Assembly: GCA_009746045.1 (NCBI GenBank)
Contig: RPFO01001333.1
Location: 1 to 36,278 of the forward strand
Reading direction: 5' to 3'
Length of the DNA: 36,278 nt
Source: Mesostigma viride
Taxonomy: Eukaryota > Streptophyta > Mesostigmatophyceae > Mesostigmatales > Mesostigmataceae
Within the stretch, counting starts at the first letter, position 1. Every line of letters starts with the position of its first letter. The position numbers and the translations under genes were made by a program. The notes beneath the pieces were generated by a model. The model saw only the letters and a list, made by a program, of their open reading frames with translations, searched no databases and was not told the origin of the DNA. Shown one piece after another: positions 19,706 to 31,629 of the stretch.

Positions 19706-19925
19706 GGACAATGTGCAGCCCTGTGCCTGGCAAGTACGAAAAAATAACCACCACACAATAAAAAGGAAAACCTAACGTTGTGAATTCACGCAGCATAGAG
19801 ATATGACTGCAAAAACAAAGCAAGCATGTTGGTTACAATGATGATGCATGGCACAAACAGGCCAGCATATATGCTTCAGAAATTGATGATGTCACTACCA
19901 CTGTCCATGACAATACCATTGGCAC

Positions 19926-20885
19926 TTACCAGAAGCCAAGGAGTATATACCATCCAACAGTCCCCACGACAGCTCCCAGTTCCAAACGGAGATCTGCATG
20001 GAGCAAGCAACGGTCCGCACACAATTTAGTAGAAACATTCAACATTGAAATTAAACATTCTTATCACAGTAATGGCACTGCAATGCATCCGACATAGGAT
20101 TTATGTCCAAAAACAACTGCACCCACCTGGCTTGCAAACATAAAAAACGATGCCGTCGTAGCCGACAGTGGCCATTTCAGCCACAATCACGATCGCTGCT
20201 ATGGAAACCGCCACCATGATGTTGCGGAACTCCCGTGTGCCTGCCATCACGCCTGTCATCGCAGCGATCACTTGCGAAGTCCTCCACACAAGCCTCAGCA
20301 CGGCTTCATTTGTGGATGCAGGAGAAAACACAACACAGCATGCACCGCAAAGACACGTACAACAAACTCTTGTCAACTTCCAGAAAGAGACATGTCGTCT
20401 TCCACAAGAAAACGACTTCATACCAACATGAACGATAGCTTGAAACGGATATGCAAAACAATTCCTGTACAGCGTCTTACCACAGGCCAACTTCATGAAA
20501 AGTTGCACAAGTAGCTTCAGCATAAGCTCTGCAAGTTGGATGCCAAAGCGCCAGGAGCAGTGTGAAAAAACACAATAACATCATTTCATCACTTTCTCCA
20601 AAAGATAAACATGACTCGTGATGCCTCCTACCCCCCCAAATAAACGTAACTTGAGCTGCAGACGACAAACAAAGCATGTGCTAACCTGTGAACAATACCA
20701 CGCCCACCTGGGTAGTAAATAATGAGCCGAACAACGCACAACAGCTCGGTGAAGAACCACCATACCGCCCACAACGCCAACCTCAGGCACGCCACTCCAT
20801 CCTCCCTTTCGAGATGCAGAAAGCGCGCCACGAGGATGGCGGTCCACAACAGACCCGGCATCCTTGCGTCGTAGTCTGGCCCCAT
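19926..20885 (-). CDS. Small multi-spanning membrane protein, four exons
   Basis: Exons 20885-20708, 20528-20481, 20303-20127 and 19993-19926 join in phase 1 throughout and end at a TAA (19928-19926), giving about 156 residues. Hydrophobic stretches: GLLWTAILVARFL (about 11-23), LRLALWAVWWFFTELL with VVRLII (34-56), an amphipathic LMLKLLVQLFMKLA (61-74), IMVAVSIAAIVIVAEM (about 104-119) and GAVVGTVGWYILLGFW (141-156). That suggests four membrane passes with a C-terminus ending in the membrane. An in-frame ATG at 20903 would add six residues. I recognise no family. It lies directly upstream of the module gene on the same strand. The acceptor of exon 3 (AATGAAG|) lacks a strong pyrimidine tract, the weakest point of the model. 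Confidence 0.6.
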
Positions 20886-20903
20886 GGTGCCCGAGCTGAT
20901 CAA

Positions 20904-21384
20904 GTCAGCAGATCATGCAACCAGGTCTCATACGAATCCCAAATCGGCCACCCACTTCGTTGATTGGCACGTATGCGTCGAAAAATCAAACCTTGGCGTA
21001 TTAAAACCAAGCCGATGCATTCGGCAACCCCAATTTCCAACCACGAATTTCCGCCATCGCCTGCTAGCTAGTAGCAAAAATAATTTTGCATGCGCGACTT
21101 GGTCGTAGGCTTGCCACTGCCCACCGGGCAACCTGGCGCATTTCCCACAAATGGTGCGGCCTGAAAGCCTGTGTTCCGTCTCTACGTCGTGCTGAACGAA
21201 ACGGACGCTGTGACAATAACGCCTGTGAATCAGTAACTAACGACGAGGACTTGCTCTTCGCATGCCGTGAAGATAATGGTTTTGAAGGCTAATAATTTGT
21301 GTTCAGGCTAATAATTTGTGGGCTAGTAATATGCTAATAAGACTCTAATAACGAGTTTCAACGTACTTGATTGGTGAAATCTTG
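20904..21384. other. Unassigned spacer between the membrane gene and the macrosatellite
   Basis: About 480 bp with no recognisable gene. It contains AT-rich direct repeats around 21290-21330 (GGCTAATAATTTGTG twice). It would contain the promoter of the minus-strand membrane gene, but I see no clear core element. Confidence 0.5.
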
Positions 21385-22389
21385 GCACGGAATGTCGAAG
21401 AAACTCGTCCAGAAAGAATCAAACTACGCTCCACTTCTCCAAGTCAGAATTTGCGTTCAGATAAAATTCATTCACATCACGTTCAGACAAAATTTCGGAC
21501 TGAATCGAAAAGTGCTACGGAATCCCTCCGTTAAACCGTTTCAGAACCACATCTGGACATTTCCTCAGCCGTAACGCCCAAAACGTTACGGTCTCTAAAC
21601 ATTTTTGGCACGGTTTCGAAACAATTTCTGAACGTTCCGTCGAACTGACGCACTGAACGCTACGAATTTTTAGGACGGCGCCCTCTCGGCCAAGCGATGG
21701 GCCCAGTAGCCGCAGTTGATCGCCGCTAGCGATGGGATGTTTGATTCGCGACACAGAGTTTGACGCCCGCGAAGAAGCCGACATTGTGCCGGGTTCCGTA
21801 TTTTTATCTGGCAACGGCCATTGGCTGGCCTCCCACCTGCCCGCAAAAGTTCTGAACCGGATCTGGACGTAACTGCCGTTTCAGACCCCGTTCAGACTTT
21901 GTGACAGTCGATCTCCCTAGTTTGCCACTTTTCGGGCAACTGCTCCGATTGGGCGCCACCGCGGATCTCCGGATCGCCCTGACTATCGGCCGCCCTGCGC
22001 TCGCGGTTCTCGTACGGGCCACTTTTCGGGCCTCACGGTTTGCCCAATCTTTTCGTTGGGGTTAATCGTAGTCACTAGAGGGGGACTAGTGGGGGGGCCA
22101 AGGCCCCCCACTTTTTCGGACGCACTACGCCACCAGGGGCCCTGAGGCCCCCGCCGAAAGCTTCGACCCGCCGGGTTGAGCCCGCCGACCGGGCCGGCCT
22201 ACTACGCCGGGGGGCGAACGCTCGGCGGCCTTCCTTTGGGGGCTTCCCATCGCGCGCGCTCGCGCCGGCCCGCCGCACCGTCGATCCCACGCTCCGTCCC
22301 TCACGGGCACGTCCAGCACGCGTCCTACTACTAGTACATCAACGGGCAGTCCGAATAGTACCGTATATTGTGAGACGTCCCCGTTCATT
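21385..22389. repeat. Macrosatellite, partial first unit
   Basis: This is the right-hand ~1 kb of the unit only, somewhat diverged at its left edge and nearly identical from about 21650. It contains the palindrome GTTTCGAAAC (about 21612), the conserved block starting GGCGCCCTCTCGGCCAAGCG and two GC-rich hairpins (22089-22111 and about 22135-22152). It ends with GTATATTGTGAGACGTC before the next leader. Confidence 0.88.
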
Positions 22390-22679
22390 GCATGCAAGTA
22401 TTTCCTTACTCATTACTTCCTAACAACTGAAACTCACAATGCAGCTATGCCATGCAGGACACAATGTGGGTACCGCTTTTTGCAAGCGGCAGCCATAACG
22501 ACCAAACACTTCCATGCAAACTCCCATGTCCGTTCATCATTCATTATACATTGAGTGGCAATCCTTTGTAAACACATGCACCATCGGTCATTCCCACTAT
22601 GACTTAATGTAGACAAAGTTTTGTACATGACTCGACAGTGCCCTTGTGCGCGACCGTGGGGTGCGGCAGGCCAGCCCTG

Positions 22680-24115
22680 TCCATTCGTGGGTGTGGTGGG
22701 GAGCTGCCATGCATGCGTGGGTTTAGGGGGGGGCTGGCATGCGTGCGTGGCTGTGGGGGGTGGCTGCCATGCGTGCGTGGGTTTAGGGGGGGGGGCTGGC
22801 CAGCCCTGTCCATTCGTGGGTGTGGTGGGGAGCTGCCATGCATGCGTGGGTTTAGGGGGGGGCTGGCATGCGTATGTGGGTGTGGGGGGTGGCTGGCATA
22901 CACGTGCATGTGGGGGGTGGCTGTCATGCATGCGTGCATGTGGGGGTGGCTGGCATGCATGCGTGGGTTTGTGGGGGGGTGGCATGTGTGCGTGGGTGTG
23001 GGGGTGGCTGGCATGCGTGCATGGGTTTGTGGGGTGGCTAGCATGCATGCGTGGGTGTGGGGGTAGCTGCCATGGACGCATGTGGGGCGGGGCAGGCTGG
23101 CATGCATGCGTGGGTGTGGGGGGGGGACGGCATGCGTACGTTGGTGACGGGGGTGGCTGGCATGCATAAGTGGGTTTGTGGGGTGGCTGGCATGCATGCG
23201 TGCATGTGGGGGGGGCTGGCACGCGTGTGTCGGTTTGGGGGGGGCTGGCATGCATGCGTGTGGGTGGGGGGGGCTGCCCTGCGTGCGTGGGTGTGGGGGT
23301 GGCTGGCATGCGTGCCTGGGTTTGGGGGTGGGCTGCCATGCATGCGTGGGTTTAGGGGGTGGCTGGCATGCGTGCCTGGGTTCGTGGGGTGGGCTGCCAT
23401 GCGTGCGTGGGTGTGGGGGGTGGCTGGCATGCGTACGTGGGTGTGGGGGGTGGCTGGCATGCACGTGCATGTGGGGGTGGCTGGCATCCATGCGTGCATG
23501 TGGGGGGTGGCTGGCATGCATGCGTGGGTTCGTGGGGTGGCTGGCATGCGTGCGTGGGTGTGGCGGTGGCTGGCATACGTGCATGGGTTTGTGGGGTGGC
23601 TGGAATGCAAGCATGCATGTGGGGGGGGCTTGTTTGCATGTGGGGTGGCTGGCAAGCATGCGTGCATGTGGGGGTTAGCTGGCATGCGTGCGTGGGTTGG
23701 GGGGGCGGCTGCCATGGGTGCATGGGTGTGTGGGGTGGCTGGCATGCATGCGTGCAAGGGTTGGGGGGGCGGCTGCCATGCGTGCGTGGGTGTGGGGGTG
23801 GCGTACGTGGGTATGGGGGGTGGCTGGCATGCGTGCGTGGGTGTGGGGGGGAGTGGCATGCATGCTTGGGTGTGGTGGGGGGCTGCCATGCATTCGTGGC
23901 TTGAGGGGGGGCTGGCATGCGTGCCTGGGTTCGTGGGGTGGCTGCCATGCGTGCATGGGTGTGGGGGTGGCTGGCATGCGTAGTAACGTGGGTGTGGGGG
24001 ATGGCTGGCATGCATAAGTGGGTTTGTGTGTGTGGGGGGGGTGGCTGGCATGCGTGCGTGGGCATGGGGGTGGCTGGCATGCTACGTGGGTTGGTGGGGT
24101 GCCTGGCATGCATAA
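22680..24115. repeat. G-rich minisatellite, unit 1
   Basis: About 48 units of 28-33 bases. Each has an alternating purine-pyrimidine stretch such as GCATGCGTGCGTG and a run of four to nine G. Length changes lie mostly in the G-run, so the unit drifts through all reading frames and keeps long frames open on both strands. I regard those frames (Pro/His/Ala-rich on minus, Gly/Trp/Cys-rich on plus) as non-coding. Confidence 0.95.
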
Positions 24116-24369
24116 GTGGGCCCGCGGTGCCCCTGATTGCTGTCTGGCCCCTAATCATGTGGATGTGGCTGGCTGCCTGCCCTCCTGTTTGCCCCATCCC
24201 CAAAGCCCATGCCGCAAGGCTCGTAGCTCAAGCGCCATGGCTCATGCCCCATGGCCCTTGCCAGCCAGCCTACCTGTGCTGCATACCCTTGCATCCTTTC
24301 CTGCCTCGCCTGGCCTGGCCTGCCTGCCCTCTCTGCCCTCCCGCCCGCCCATGCGGTCCGTTGCCACGG

Positions 24370-24690
24370 ATGGAAAATGAGAAGAAAACCAATATGGCCC
24401 CGCTGGCACCACAAATCACCTGGTTGGTCAACCAAGGGGATAGCCTGCACAATGAGACAGGAACACAGCAGACCCAGCAAAGCAAGATTCAGGTTGTAAG
24501 CCAGTGGAGATTACTTTTGACTTGCTTGATGAAGAAATATAAAACACCTTCTACTGTCACACCTTCTATGAACAAATGGTTGATTGATCACCTTATACAC
24601 CACGTAAACATGTTACCAGACGCGCTCTTCAGCCCAGTGAAAATCCACGTGCGAAGCAAGGCAGATTATCTAACGCAGAAAGCACCATGA
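24370..24690 (+). CDS. Short conserved ORF of the macrosatellite, unit 1 (doubtful)
   Basis: An ATG at 24370 opens a 106-codon frame (MENEKKTNMAPLAPQITWLV, then VVSQWRLLLTCLMKKYKTPS, then LIDHLIHHVNMLPDALF). Unit 3 keeps it with a few substitutions and an earlier stop (33418-33729). Unit 2 keeps it only from the internal MAPL codon (28886-29182) because of an indel. The copies are so alike in DNA that conservation of the frame proves little. No domain is recognised, and base composition resembles the non-coding surroundings. Confidence 0.22.
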   Translation: MENEKKTNMAPLAPQITWLVNQGDSLHNETGTQQTQQSKIQVVSQWRLLLTCLMKKYKTPSTVTPSMNKWLIDHLIHHVNMLPDALFSPVKIHVRSKADYLTQKAP

Positions 24691-25519
24691 ATGTCAGCCA
24701 CTACAGCAGCAAATGACGCCATAAACTCATGACCAGGCAAGCATCCACAGGGGCTTTCACCGCCCAGCATATTCCAGAAAAAATCATCACAGATCCTCTG
24801 GCAACGGACGTTGACACGGGAAACCCGAAGGACCATGAAGATGGCGTCCTGCACGGCTAAGAAAATGAAACGCAGACCCTTGCTACGCTATGTCTTCGCT
24901 GCGACTACGTGAATTCGGCCCAATGGAAACAACGCAACCGAGGAAACGCATCAGAAAGAGAGCAGGCACTAGCCCGGTCATCGAAACAAACGACTCACCA
25001 TCGGCATCGCCAGCGTACGTCCCGTGGCAACAAATCCAGCGTTCATTCCAATATTGTGTGACGACAACAGAAACTCGTCGGCCACACCCACGCCTTCCCC
25101 GAACAGCAAACTGATTTCACTAGGCACCCAATACGTCAAGCAAAGAAGCACGATAACATAATACCTAAATCTACAACGACATTCCATTTCCAGGTCTATC
25201 GCAGCAGGCCATAGCGCCCCGAACCTCTCCCACGCACGTGACTGCCCACCGACGTCCAGCCAGATCAGAAACAATTCAAAGGTACGCATCGAAATGGAAC
25301 ATTGAACGCTATAAAAGCAATGCCCACGCATTGTCCATCCCCAATTTTCCAGGCAGCGTTGACCGCCATCCCCAGCCAGCAGGAAATTAAATTAAGTGCT
25401 GTCGCAGCATGTCGCCCCCTCTCCCCCTCGCAGTCCTGGTTTATGCACGTTCGATTGCTTGGGCGCGTCCAGGCGGTCCAGCACCGCGTACTACCCACTT
25501 GAAAATCCTCCCAAGTCAT
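24690..25519 (-). pseudogene. Membrane-protein-like spliced ORF, unit 1
   Basis: From an ATG at 25519 the frame reads MTWEDFQVGSTRCW... to GIAFIAFNVPF. A second stretch (SRAWERFGALWPAAI, then YYVIVLLCLTYWVPSEISLL, then FVATGRTLAMPM) is followed by a good donor GTGAGT at about 25000. A third begins after TTTTCTTAG| near 24860 and in phase 0 gives SVMIFSGICWAV, ending LWRHLLL and a stop near 24705. Hydrophobic segments and the small size recall the four-exon membrane gene at 19926, but I see no clear residue similarity. Units 2 and 3 have different indels here, so most copies are probably not functional. Confidence 0.35.
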
Positions 25520-26844
25520 TTTTTTCCAGCTTGGTAAGTACGGAATCTGGCAGAAATTCGTCCAGCAAGCATCATACTACTCTCCACTCCTCCAACTCAA
25601 AATTTGCGTATAATTTTAGAATAAATATCAGTCACATCATGTTCAGACTATAACTTCGGTCTGAATCGAAAATTGCAACGGAAACGCTCAGTGAAACAGT
25701 TTCTGAACGAAATGCGGACAACAAAACGGCCGTAACGCCCAAAATTTAACGGTTTCAAAACATTATTTGCACGGTTTCGAAACGATTTCTGGACGTTCCG
25801 TCGAACTGACGCACTGAACGCTACGAATTTTTAGGACGGCGCCCTCTCGGCCAAGCGATGGGCCCAGTAGCCGCAGTTGATCGCCGCTAGCGATGGGATG
25901 TTTGATTCGCGACACAGAGTTTGACGCCCTCGAAGAAGCCGACATCGTGCCGGGTTCCGTATTTTTATCTGGCCGCGGCCATTGGCTGGCCTCCTATCTG
26001 CCCGCAAAAGTGCTGAACCGGATCTGGACGTAACTGCCGTTTCAGACCCGTTCAGACTTTGTGACAGTCGATCTGCCTAGTTTGCCACTTTTCGGGCAAC
26101 TGCTCCGATTGGGCGCCACCGCGGATCTCCGAATCGCCCTGACTATCGGCCGCCCTGCGCTCGCGGTTTTCGTACGGGCCACTTTTCGGGCCTCACGGTT
26201 CGCCAAACTTTTCGTTGGGGTTAATCGTAGTCACTAGAAGGGGACTAGTGGGGGGGCCAAGGCCCCCCACTTATTCGGACGCACTACGCCACCAGGGGCC
26301 CTGAGGCCCCCGCCGAAAGCTTCGACCCGCCGGGTTGAGCCCGCCGACCGGCCCGGCCTACTACGCCAGGGGGCGAACGCTCGGCGGCCTTCCTTTGGGG
26401 GCTTCCCATCGCGCGCGCTCGCGCCGGCCCGCCGCACCGTCGATCCCACGCTCCGTCCCTCACGGGCACGTCCAGCACGCGTCGTACTACTAGTACATCA
26501 ACCCTGTCCGAATAGTACCGTAGATTGTGAGACGTCGCCGTTCATTGCATGCAAGTATTTCCTTACTCATTACTTCCTAGCAACTGAAGCTCACAATGCA
26601 GCTATGCCATGCAGGACACAATGTGGGTACCGCTTTTTGCAAGCGGCAGCCATAACGACCAAACACTTCCATGCAAACTCCCATGTTCATCGTTCATTAA
26701 TATTCATCAAGTGGCAATCCTTTGTAAACGCATGCACCATCGGTCATGCCCACTATGACTACATGCAGACAATGTTTTGTACATGACTCGACAGTGCCCT
26801 TGTGCGCGACCATGGGGCGCGTCAGGCCAGCCCTATCCAGTCGT

Positions 26845-28590
26845 GGGTGTGGTGGGGAGCTGCCATGCATGCGTGGGTTTAGGGGGGGCTGGCATGCGTG
26901 CGTGGGTTCGTGGGGTGGGCTGCCATGCGTGCGTGGGTGTGGGGGTGGCTGGCATGCGTATGTGGGTGTGGGGGGTGGCTGGCATGCACATGCATGTGGG
27001 GGGTGGCTGGCATCCATGCGTGCATGTGGGGGGTGGCTGGCATGCATGCGTGGGTTCGTGGGGTGGCTGGCATGCGTGCGTGGGTGTGGGGGTGGCTGGC
27101 ATGCGTGCCTGGGTTCGTGGGGTGGCTGCCATGCGTGCGTGGGTGTGGGGGGTGGCTGGCATGCACGTGCATGTGGGGGGTGGCTGGCATCCATGCGCGC
27201 ATGTGGGGGGTGGCTGGCATGCATGCGTGGGCTCGTGGGGTGGCTGGCATGCGTGCCTGGGTGTGGGGGTGGCTGGCATGCATGCATGGGTTTGTGGGGT
27301 GGCTGGCATGCATGCGTGGGTTTGTGGGGGAGCTGCCATGCACGCATGTGGGGCGGGGCGGGCTGGCATGCGTGCATGGGTGGGGGGGGGGACGGCATGC
27401 GTACCTTGGTGACGGGGGTGGCTGGCATGCATAAGTGGGTTTGTGGGGGGGCTGCCATGCATGCGTGCATGTGGGGGGGGCTGGCACGCGTGTGTGGGTT
27501 TGGGGGGGGCTGGCATGCATGCGTGGGTGTGGGGGGGCTGACATGCGTGCGTAGGTGTGGGGGTGGCTGGCATGCGTGCGTGGGTTTGGTGCGGGGCTGG
27601 CATGCATGCGTGGGTTTGTGGGGGGCTGGCATTCGTGCGTGGGTGTGGGGGTGGCTGGCATGCGTGCACAGGTTTGTGGGGTGGCTGGCATGCATGCGTG
27701 GGTTTGTGGGGGGGCTGCCATGCATGCGTGGGTGTGGGGGCGAGCTGCCATGCACGCATGTGGGGCGGGGCGGGCTGGCATGCGTGCATGGGTGTGGGGG
27801 GGGACGGCATGCGTACCTTGGTGACGGGGGTGGCTGGCATGCATAAGTGGGTTTGTGGGGGGGCTGCCATGCATGCGTGCATGTGGGGGGGGCTGGCACG
27901 CGTGTGTGGGTTTGGGGGGGGGCTGGCATGCATGCGTGGGTGTGTGGGGGGCTGACATGCGTGCGTGGGTGTGGGGGTGGCTGGCATGCGTGCGTGGGTT
28001 TGGGGCGGGGCTGGCATGCATGCGTGGGTTTGTGGGGGGCTGGCATCCGTGCGTGGGTGTGGGGGTTGCTGGCATGCGTGCGTGGGTGTGGGGGTGGCTG
28101 GCATGCGTGCCTGGGTTTGGGGGTGGGCTGCCATGCGTGCGTGGGTTTAGGGGGGGGCTGGCATGCGTGCCTGGGTTCGTGGGGTGGGCTGCCATGCGTG
28201 CGTGGGTGTGGGGGGTGGCTGCCATGCGTGCGTGGGTGTGGGGGGTGGCTGGCATCCACGTGCATGTGGGGGGTGGCTGGCATCCATGCGTGCATGTGGG
28301 GGGTGGCTGGCATGCATGCGTGGGCTCGTGGGGTGGCTGGCATGCGTGCGTGGGTGTGGGGGTGGCTGGCATGCGTGCATGGGTTTGTGGGGTGGCTGGC
28401 ATGCATGCGTGGGTGTGGGGGGGGCTGCCATGCGTGCGCGGGTGTGGGGGTGGCTTGCATGCGTGCGTGGGTTTAGGGGGTGGCTGGCATGCGTGCCTAG
28501 CTTTGTGGGGTGGCTGCCATGCGAGCGTGGGTGCCACGGGTGGCTGGCATTCGCACGTTGGTGAGCGGGGTGGCTGGCATGCATAAGTGG
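26845..28590. repeat. G-rich minisatellite, unit 2
   Basis: About 58 units of the ~30-base family. Variant units with GTACCTTGGTGACGGGGG and GCATGCATAAGTGGG recur at fixed places, so the array evolves by block duplication as well as slippage. Confidence 0.95.
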
Positions 28591-28885
28591 GCCCGGGGTG
28601 CCCCTGATTGCTGTCTGGCCCCTAATTATGTGGATGTCGGGCTGGCTGCCTGCCCGTCTGTTTCCCGCCTCCCCCAACCCCATGCCCCAAGGCTCGTAGC
28701 TCAAGCCTCATGGCTCATGCCCAATGTCCCCTGCCCCTTGTCCCTTGCCTGCCAGCCTACCTGTGCTCCATACCCTTGCAGCCTCCCCTGCGTGGCCTGG
28801 CCTGGCCTGGCCTGCCCTGCCCTCTCTGCCCTCCCGCCCGCCCATGCGGTCCGATGCCATGGATGGAAAATGAGAAGAAAATAAT

Positions 28886-29182
28886 ATGGCCCCGCTGGCA
28901 CCACAAATCACCTGGTTGGTCAACCAAGGGGATAGCCTGCACCATGAGACAGAAACACAGCAGACCCAGCAAAGCAAGATTCAGGTTGTAAGCCAGTGGA
29001 GATTACTTTTGACTTGCTTGATGAAGAAATATAAAACACCTTCTACTGTCACACCTTCTATGTTCAAATGGTTGATTGATCACCTTATACACCACGTAAA
29101 CATGTTACCAGACGCGCTCTTCATCCCAGTGAAAATCCACGTGCGAAGCAAGGCAGATTATCTTACGCAGAAAGCACCATGA
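28886..29182 (+). CDS. Short conserved ORF of the macrosatellite, unit 2 (doubtful)
   Basis: This is the counterpart of the frame at 24370. An indel near 28880 separates the MENEKK start from the rest, leaving a start at MAPLAPQITWLV and 98 codons. The C-terminus KADYLTQKAP is kept. The function is unknown and the coding status doubtful. Confidence 0.18.
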   Translation: MAPLAPQITWLVNQGDSLHHETETQQTQQSKIQVVSQWRLLLTCLMKKYKTPSTVTPSMFKWLIDHLIHHVNMLPDALFIPVKIHVRSKADYLTQKAP

Positions 29183-29189
29183 ATGTCAG

Positions 29190-30015
29190 CCAGTACAGCA
29201 GTAAATGACGCCCTAAACTCGTGACCAGACAAGCATCCAGAGGAGCTTTCCATGACCACTATATTCCGGAGAATAGCATCACAGATCCTCTGGCAACGGA
29301 CGCTCACACAGGAAATGCGAAGGACGATGAAGATGGCGTCCTGTACAGATAAGAAATTATAACGCAGCCGCCTGCTACGCTATGTCTTGCTACGCTAGGC
29401 GAATTCGGCGACATGGAAAGAACGCAACCGTGGAAACGCATCAGAAAGAGAGCAGGCACTAGCCCGGTCATCAAAACAAACGACTCACCATCGGCATCGC
29501 CAGCGTACGTCCCATGGCAACAAATCCAGCGTTCATTCCAATATTGTGTGACGACAACAGAAACTCGTCGGCCACACCCCACGCCTTCAACGAACAGCAA
29601 ACTGATTTCACTAGGCACCCAAGACGTCAAGCAAAGAAGCACGATAGTATAATACCTAAATCTACAACGACATTCCATTTCCAGGTCGCTAGCTATCGCA
29701 GCAGGCCATAGCGCCCCGAACCTCTCCCACGCGCGAGACTGCCCATCGACGGCCAGCCAGATCAGAAACAATTCAAAGGTACGCATCGAAATGGAACATT
29801 GAACGCTTTAAAAGCAATGCCACGCATTGTCCATCGCCAATTTTCCAGGCAGCGTTGACCGCCATCCCCAGCCAGCAGGAAATTAAATTAAGTGCTGTCG
29901 CAGCATGTCGCCCCCTCTCCCCCTCGCAGTCCTGGTTTATGCACGTTCGATTGCTTGGGCGCGTCCAGGCGGTCCAGCACCGCGTACTACCCACTTGAAA
30001 ATCCTCCCAAGTCAA
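29190..30015 (-). pseudogene. Membrane-protein-like spliced ORF, unit 2
   Basis: Same layout as at 24690. The start MTWEDFQVGSTRCW is at 30015 and the YYTIVLLCLTSWVPSEISLL segment follows. Indels put the third segment in another frame (YLYRTPSSSSFAFPV then a stop), so this copy looks disrupted. Confidence 0.33.
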
Positions 30016-31629
30016 TTTTTCCCTGCTTGGTAAGTACGGAATGTGGCAGAAATTCGTCCAGCAAGCATCATACTACTCTCCACTCCTCCAACTAAAAATT
30101 TCCGTATAATTTAAGAATAAATATCTGTCACATCATGTTCAGACTATAACTTCGGTCTGAATCGAAAAGTGATGCGGAACAACTCAGTGAAACGGTTTCT
30201 GAACGAAATGCGGACAAAAAACGGCCGTAACGCCCAAATTTTCACGGTTTCGAAACATTTTTTTCACGGTTTCTAGACGATTTCTGAACGCTCCGTTGAC
30301 CTGACGCACTGAACGCTACGGCCAAAAAGAACGGCGCCCTCTCGGCCAAGCGATGGGCCCAGTAGCCGCAGTTGATCGCCGCAGTCCATGGGAAGTTTGA
30401 TTCGCGATCAAAGAGTTTGACGGCCGCGAAGAAGCCGACATCGTGCCGGGTTCCGTATTTTTATCTGGCCGAAAGTGATGCGGAACAACTCAGTGAAACG
30501 GTTTCTGAACGAAATGCGGACAAAAACGGCCGTAACGCCCAAATTTTCACGGTTTCGAAACATTTTTTTCACGGTTTCTAGACGATTTCTGAACGCTCCG
30601 TTGACTGACGCACTGAACGCTACGGCAAAAAGAACGGCGCCCTCTCGGCCAAGCGATGGGCCCAGTAGCCGCAGTTGATCGCCGCAGTCCATGGGAAGTT
30701 TGATTCGCGATCAAAGAGTTTGACGGCCGCGAAGAAGCCGACATCGTGCCGGGTTCCGTATTTTTATCTGGCCGCGGACATTGGCTGGCCTCCCACCTGC
30801 CCGCAAAAGTGCTGAACCGGATCTGGACGTAACTGCCGTTTCAGACCCCGTTCAGACTTTGTGACAGTCGATCTGCCTAGTTTGCCACTTTTCGGGCAAC
30901 TGCTCCGATTGGGCGCCACCGCGGATCCCCGGATCGCCCTGACTATCGGCCGCCCTGCGCTCGCGGTTTTCGTACGGGCCACTTTTCGGGCCTCACGGTT
31001 CGCCAAACTTTTGCGTTGGGGTTAATCGTAGTCACTAGAGGGGGACTAGTGGGGGGGCCAAGGCCCCCACTTTTTCGGACGCACTACGCCACCAGGGGCC
31101 CTGAGGCCCCCGCCGAAAGCTTCGACCCGCCGGGTTGAGCCCGCCGACCGGCCCGGCCCCTACGCCGGGGGGCGAACGCTCGGCGGCCTTCCTTTGGGGG
31201 CTTCCCATCGCGCGCGCTCGCGCCGGCCTGCCGCACCGTCGATCCCACGCTCCGTCCCTCACGTGCACGTCCAGCACGCGTCGTACTACTAGTACATCAA
31301 CCCAGTCCGAATAGTACCGTATATTGTGAGACGTCGCCGTTCATTGCATGCAAGTATTTCCTTACTCATTACTTCCTAACAACTGAAACTGACAATGCAG
31401 CTATGCCATGCAGGACACAATGTGGGTACCGCTTTTTGCAAGCGGCAGCCATAACGACCAAACACTTCCATGCAAACTCCCATGTTCATCATTCATTAAT
31501 ATTCATTGAGTGGCAATCCTTTGTAAACACATGCACCGTCGTTCATGCCCACCATGACTTCATGTAGACAACGTTTTGTACATTACTCGACAGTGCCCTT
31601 GTGCGCGACCGTGGGGCGTGCCCTGTCCA

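Larger units (their letters stand above)
22390..26546. repeat. Macrosatellite unit 1 (4157 bp)
   Basis: Order of parts: leader with hairpin (22390-22670), G-rich minisatellite (about 22680-24115), GC-rich tail (24120-24365), short plus ORF (24370-24690), minus-strand ORF cassette (24690-25519), AT-rich segment with GTTTCGAAAC, conserved GC-rich block (25820-26546). The start of the minisatellite contains a ~129-bp internal duplication (CCAGCCCTGTCCATTCGTGG at about 22671 and 22800). Confidence 0.93.
26547..31345. repeat. Macrosatellite unit 2 (4799 bp)
   Basis: Same order as unit 1: leader 26547-26840, minisatellite to about 28590, tail, plus ORF (28886-29182), minus ORF region (29190-30015), GC-rich block to 31345. 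It is longer because the minisatellite has extra units, including a ~411-bp higher-order repeat (27401 and 27812), and because a ~306-bp stretch is duplicated in tandem (about 30166-30471 and 30472-30777). Confidence 0.93.

Noticed and set aside
22390-22500. Helitron 3' terminus at the macrosatellite leader hairpin
   Set aside because: The hairpin CCGCTTTTTGCAAGCGG is not followed within about 10-15 bases by CTRR on either strand, so it does not match a Helitron end.
24120-24365. tRNA, rRNA or SINE-like promoter in the GC-rich tail of the macrosatellite
   Set aside because: No convincing A and B boxes or cloverleaf could be drawn; GGCTCGTAGCTCAAGC alone is not enough.
26697-28537. Very long open frames (over 550 codons) rich in Pro, His, Thr and Ala across the minisatellites
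   Set aside because: They exist in several frames on both strands of a ~30-base repeat, have no start context or domains, and shift frame with each change of G-run length.
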